From positions 1 through 23,820 of IMG/VR virus record IMGVR_UViG_3300043436_001471: a stretch of 23,820 bases of DNA; one strand, given 5' to 3'. The notes beneath the pieces were generated by a model. It was given only the letters and a program-made list of their open reading frames with translations. It was not told the origin of the DNA and made no database searches. Below, in pieces: positions 20,243-23,820 of this stretch. This DNA is from a virus. Within the stretch, counting starts at the first letter, position 1. Each line of letters begins with the position of its first letter. The translations under genes were made by a program, and so were the position numbers.

Positions 20243-23200
20243 ATGGCAGATAAGAGAATAAGTCAACTGATTGAGAGAACGGACATTGCTAATAACGATG
20301 TCCTTCCTATAGTAGCAAGCGGTGCTACCACTACGAACAAGGTAACTGTTTCAACCCTTCAGGATTGGATGCAGGACAACCTAGATGTAGGGGTAACTTC
20401 GGTAGGTCTTTCAGTACCTTCTGCCTTTACAGTATCTGGTAGCCCTGTAACTACTTCAGGAAATATCACTATTTCAGGAGCAGGAACTACAGCGCAGTAC
20501 ATCCGAGGTGATGGTAGCCTAGCAGACTTCCCTTCAAGTATAGGTGGTGGAGGTGCTTCCGTTTCTTACTACCTAAATGGATCAGTATCTCAGGGTACTA
20601 TCGGGGGTGTGGCTTATCGTGAATTGAGCAAGTCACCTATTTTGGGAGCAGGCACAGATTTCACCATCAATGCAGACGGCTACATAGCCTCATTCATTAC
20701 GGATGCTGGAGATCCTAGCCTACTTGAGATTCCAGGCGGTAATTGGAATTTTGAAACCTACTTCCAAGCATCTTCAGGAGGTGGAACTCCTACCTTCTAT
20801 GTAGAACTATACAAAGTTAGTTCAGGCGGTACGGCTACCTTGATAGCGACTAGCAGCGGAAGCCCTGAGTTGATTGCTTTCGGTACAAATATCACCCCAT
20901 ACTTCTCTAGCCTTGCAGTTCCTACTACTACCCTAGCCCTTACAGATAGGCTTGCTATCCGTTACTATGTGGCTCACTCAGGTAGGACTATTACCCTCCA
21001 CACAGAAAACAATACCCTCTGCCAAATCATCACCACATTCACCACAGGCTTGACTGCCTTGAATGGGTTGACTGCTCAGGTGCAGAACTTCGCAACGGGT
21101 ACAAGTGGCACGGATTTCAATATCTCAAGTGCAAGCACTACCCACACCTTTAATCTTCCAGATGCCTCTGCTTCGAATAGGGGTGCAGTCACTACAGGTA
21201 GCCAAGTTTTTGGAGGCGTTAAGACCTTCGCGAATGGCTTATCTTTACCCTCTGCCGGAGGTAGCAATCAGGTGACTAGATTGGTCAACATTGGAACTCT
21301 TCACGAAGGTAGTGCTACCTTGAACCAGATAGGATTCAATAGTGCAAATAATATCTACTTCGGAAAAGGTCTTTCAAATGGAGGGGTACTTCAATGGACA
21401 AATGCAGCGGTAAGATATTACACTTTGCCGGATGCTGATGGCACTCTTGCTTTGGCTAGTCAACTAGGTGCTTATCTTCCTTTAGCAGGGGGAACTTTGA
21501 CAGGTGCTTTAAATGGTACTTCCGCAGTTTTTAGCGGTGATGTTCAAAGCGGTACTAGACTCATTGCTGCTGCCTCAAGTCAATCTATTCTTTTGACTCC
21601 TAATTCAGGAGGATCTACCAACCGAGTAGAAAGCGTAGGCACTTTACCTTTGGCTTTGGTATCTGCTGCTGCTATAACTATGGCAGCCGGAGGTACTACT
21701 CCTCAGATTACTTTGACCACAGCAGGCAATGTAGCAATAGGAACAGGATCAGTAACAGGAGCAATTAATGCTGATTCATTAAGGGCAAACTTAATTTTAG
21801 GTGCTGCAAATAGCAATAAAATTTCATTTAATAATGGATCTACAACTGAAACAGGATTTATTTATAATGATCCATCAGAAACTGCGATAGGCTACCCATC
21901 AGCAGGGTCATTTAAAATTCAAAGAGTTGGTGTAGGTAGTGTATTAACCCTAGCCTCCACAGGCGCGGCTACCTTCTCAAGCAGCGTGACGGCTGCAGGA
22001 AATGTTACAATTTCATCAACTACTAATTCAAGTTTAATTGCTGCTACAAATTCAACTACAGGATTTACCTTTATTGATTTAATAAACAATGGAGCATCAG
22101 GCAGGAATTACCAAATAGGTCTTGGTGGAAATGGAGCAGCAGCAGGATATGCAAATAATTTATATTTTGATTTAGTAGGCTCAGGGAATATCATGACCTT
22201 GACAAGTGGTCGCAACGTAGGCATAGGCGTAGTTCCTAGTGCATGGTCGGGTATTGTTCGCGGTTTTCAAGTTGCTTTAGGTGCATCTTTTTCAGGCAAT
22301 ACTGCAACATCAGATGCTTACATGACTTCTAATTGTTACTATGATGGATCAACTTGGAGGTATATAAAATCAGGTGAATTTGCTTTGAGTTATGATGCAA
22401 GGGGAGGAACAGGTGACTATGTTTGGCAAACTGCACCAAGTGGAACTGCAGGTGCCGCTTTGACTTTAACCGAAAGAATGCGCATCACTTCGGGGGGGTC
22501 TGTTCAAATTGGAACATCATCGGGAAGTGGTGCAAAAACATTTATTTACGATAATAGATCAAATAGCACTTCTCTAGATGAGGCTGCTTTGTATGTTAGA
22601 CAAGACGGCACAAATGCAATTCAGACATGGGCAGGAGGTGGAGCAAACGAACGGATGCGCATCACTTCGGGGGGGAATGTAGGCATAGGCACGGATAGTC
22701 CTCAAGATAGATTAGATGTTAATGGTTCAATCCGATTCCGAGGAAACACATCAAACTTTACGGCAGTTACAGACAATGCTGTAATTGATTATGTTCCAAC
22801 TTCTGTTTTTGCAACTGCTCCACAAATTAGAATTGCATCTATTGGTACTGCTAGTGTTGGTGCTTCGATTAACTTCTTGACAGGAACATCGACCTCTTTA
22901 GATACGAGAATGAGCATCACTTCGGGGGGGGCAGTTTTAATTGGGCATACTGCTACTACATACTCAGAAAAAGCATTGATTCAATATGCAGGAGGAGATA
23001 ATCAAGGACTGCATATTAATCAAACAGGGTCTACAGCAGCAAATGATAAGATTCTTTTTTCTAATGGAAACGGAATAGTGGGTTACATTAGAACAGATGG
23101 TTCTGCTACTTCCTATGTGACTGCTTCGGATTATAGATTGAAAGAAGACCTTCAAGAAATTAATGGACTTGAAAAAGTATCTGCTTTGAAAGTATATGAT

Positions 23201-23395
23201 TTTAAATGGATAAATTCAGAAGATAGAACAGATGGTGTACTTGCCCATGAACTTGCAGAGGTATTGCCTTATGCAGTAAGTGGTGAAAAGGATGGGGATC
23301 AAATGCAAGGAGTTGACTATTCCAAAATAGTACCTGTCCTAATCAAAGCAGTACAAGAACTTAAAGCAGAAATAGATTCACTTAAAACCAAATAA
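20243..23395 (+). CDS. Tail fibre with C-terminal S74 intramolecular chaperone
   Basis: This 1050-aa protein begins with a virion-anchor type segment (ADKRISQLIERTDIANNDVLPIVA). About residues 95-260 form a beta domain starting YYLNGSVSQGTIGG. A long Gly/Ser/Thr/Ala-rich shaft follows, with recurring MRITSGG-x-V-x-IG units. The last ~90 residues are a peptidase S74 domain, the endosialidase chaperone: TASDYRLKEDL with the Ser962-Asp963 dyad, YDFKW, GVLAHELAEVLPYAV and a final helix VLIKAVQELKAEI. The domain helps the fibre trimerise and then cuts itself off. It is probably the receptor-binding fibre. The shaft shows sharp shifts in base composition. Confidence 0.9.
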   Translation: MADKRISQLIERTDIANNDVLPIVASGATTTNKVTVSTLQDWMQDNLDVGVTSVGLSVPSAFTVSGSPVTTSGNITISGAGTTAQYIRGDGSLADFPSSIGGGGASVSYYLNGSVSQGTIGGVAYRELSKSPILGAGTDFTINADGYIASFITDAGDPSLLEIPGGNWNFETYFQASSGGGTPTFYVELYKVSSGGTATLIATSSGSPELIAFGTNITPYFSSLAVPTTTLALTDRLAIRYYVAHSGRTITLHTENNTLCQIITTFTTGLTALNGLTAQVQNFATGTSGTDFNISSASTTHTFNLPDASASNRGAVTTGSQVFGGVKTFANGLSLPSAGGSNQVTRLVNIGTLHEGSATLNQIGFNSANNIYFGKGLSNGGVLQWTNAAVRYYTLPDADGTLALASQLGAYLPLAGGTLTGALNGTSAVFSGDVQSGTRLIAAASSQSILLTPNSGGSTNRVESVGTLPLALVSAAAITMAAGGTTPQITLTTAGNVAIGTGSVTGAINADSLRANLILGAANSNKISFNNGSTTETGFIYNDPSETAIGYPSAGSFKIQRVGVGSVLTLASTGAATFSSSVTAAGNVTISSTTNSSLIAATNSTTGFTFIDLINNGASGRNYQIGLGGNGAAAGYANNLYFDLVGSGNIMTLTSGRNVGIGVVPSAWSGIVRGFQVALGASFSGNTATSDAYMTSNCYYDGSTWRYIKSGEFALSYDARGGTGDYVWQTAPSGTAGAALTLTERMRITSGGSVQIGTSSGSGAKTFIYDNRSNSTSLDEAALYVRQDGTNAIQTWAGGGANERMRITSGGNVGIGTDSPQDRLDVNGSIRFRGNTSNFTAVTDNAVIDYVPTSVFATAPQIRIASIGTASVGASINFLTGTSTSLDTRMSITSGGAVLIGHTATTYSEKALIQYAGGDNQGLHINQTGSTAANDKILFSNGNGIVGYIRTDGSATSYVTASDYRLKEDLQEINGLEKVSALKVYDFKWINSEDRTDGVLAHELAEVLPYAVSGEKDGDQMQGVDYSKIVPVLIKAVQELKAEIDSLKTK
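22478..22931 (+). repeat. Repeated G-rich linker ATGCGCATCACTTCGGGGGGG in the fibre gene
   Basis: Exact 21-base copies sit at 22478-22498 and 22655-22675, and a near copy (ATGAGC start, eight G) at 22910-22931. They encode MRITSGG, but the shared third-position choices, including TCG GGG GGG, exceed what the protein requires. The stretches between them are AT-rich and unrelated. They could act as recombination joints for swapping fibre segments. Confidence 0.65.
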
Positions 23396-23402
23396 AAACA
23401 AA

Positions 23403-23549
23403 ATGAAAGTAACGCTTAACGAAGACCAGATTAAAATGCTTGAAGCATGGGCGCAAGAACTGCCTACCAAGTACGGGATGTCCTTTATTCAATTCCTAGC
23501 ACAGCAAGTGCAGGAGCAGAACCCGAAGGAAGAAGCAGAAGCAGAGTAA
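23403..23549 (+). CDS. 48-aa hypothetical protein
   Basis: ATG 23403 has an A-rich leader (aaaacaaaATG) and ends at TAA 23547-23549. The product is a helical acidic peptide (VTLNEDQIKMLEAWAQELPT, then FLAQQVQEQNPKEEAEAE). It lies between the fibre and the tape measure-like gene, a place where fibre-assembly helpers can occur. No function can be assigned from sequence. Confidence 0.58.
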   Translation: MKVTLNEDQIKMLEAWAQELPTKYGMSFIQFLAQQVQEQNPKEEAEAE

Positions 23550-23558
23550 AAATCAAAT

Positions 23559-23582
23559 GGGGAATTCTTGGGGATTCCCCAA
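23559..23582 (+). promoter_or_regulatory. Mutually exclusive hairpins before the tape measure-like gene
   Basis: GGGGAAT (23559-23565) can pair with ATTCCCC (23574-23580), or TTGGGG (23568-23573) can pair with CCCCAA (23577-23582) around ATT. Both use the same C run, so only one can form. No U tract follows, so this is probably not an intrinsic terminator. It could adjust translation of the gene at 23603. Confidence 0.35.
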
Positions 23583-23602
23583 ACCTTTAAAAACCCAATC
23601 CA

Positions 23603-23820
23603 ATGGCTGAAGAAAATAAAATCATTTTAGACGCTGATGTCAAACCCCTCAAGAAACAATTAAGGGAAGCGACTCAAGAACTACAAGTAGCACGGCAGAA
23701 ATACGGGGAATTCTCAGATGAAGCCGTAAACGCAGCGCAAAAGGTAGCGGGCATTCGTGATGAGATTGATGCAGCCAATGAGGCGGCTCAGTTATTTGAT
23801 CCAGGCAAAAGGTTTCAGGC
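23603..23820 (+). CDS. N-terminus of a tape measure-like tail protein (partial)
   Basis: The frame from ATG 23603 (leader aatccaATG) is open to the right edge, giving 72 residues. The sequence is highly charged and helical (ADVKPLKKQLREATQELQVA, then EAVNAAQKVAGIRDEIDAAN, ending FDPGKRFQ). This is typical of the coiled-coil start of Bacteroidetes phage tail tape measure proteins, which fix tail length and guide DNA exit. The gene is cut by the window, so length and membrane segments cannot be checked. Confidence 0.65.
   Translation, partial: MAEENKIILDADVKPLKKQLREATQELQVARQKYGEFSDEAVNAAQKVAGIRDEIDAANEAAQLFDPGKRFQ

Overview
The window is part of a tailed double-stranded DNA phage or prophage of a Bacteroidetes (Bacteroidota) host. 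It shows non-Shine-Dalgarno, A-rich leaders (accaaATG type), promoters of the Bacteroidetes form TTTG-N18-TAnnTTTG, moderately AT-rich DNA, and protein families typical of Bacteroidetes phages. Almost every base is coding, and sixteen gene pairs are joined by ATGA stop/start overlaps. No tRNA, rRNA, insertion sequence, CRISPR array or integrase was seen, so a temperate lifestyle cannot be decided from this window.

Layout: (1) 1-2914, + strand: the tail end of an upstream gene, then a lysis-type cassette with two small membrane proteins, a 40-aa basic protein, an Amidase_2 endolysin, a calcineurin-like phosphoesterase and a membrane-anchored protein with a beta-rich C-terminus. (2) 3029-3673, - strand: a three-gene operon ending in a DUF1599/Nmad1-like protein and including a 31-aa membrane peptide. 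(3) 3815-7171, + strand, from a near-perfect promoter: ERF annealing protein, Gp157-like protein and many small proteins, several with helix-turn-helix motifs. (4) 7186-7287: a compact RNA of three consecutive stem-loops ending in an intrinsic terminator just upstream of the replication gene. (5) 7299-11785: replication initiator with in-gene iterons (likely origin), RecA/DnaB-fold ATPase, C5 cytosine methyltransferase, RusA resolvase, PP-loop (PAPS reductase-like) enzyme. (6) 11852-14027: XRE regulator, sigma-like factor, small membrane and helper proteins, an SSB-like protein. (7) 14047-23820: small and large terminase, then directly tail genes (a gene with a T9 frameshift site, an HK97-gp10-like protein, two large tail/baseplate-type proteins, a 1050-aa fibre with a self-cleaving S74 chaperone) and the start of a tape measure-like protein. 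Portal and capsid genes are not in the window.

Working model: early genes provide recombination and replication. The initiator would bind its own in-gene iterons and recruit the ATPase. The leader RNA could gate initiator expression by attenuation or act as a separate small RNA. The sigma-like factor sits at the boundary to packaging and tail genes and may drive late transcription. The most unusual items are the loop-loop complementary leader RNA, the 11-bp iterons that ignore the reading frame, the T9 frameshift site, and two tandem AACCGGTT palindromes one helical turn apart just upstream of the methyltransferase gene.
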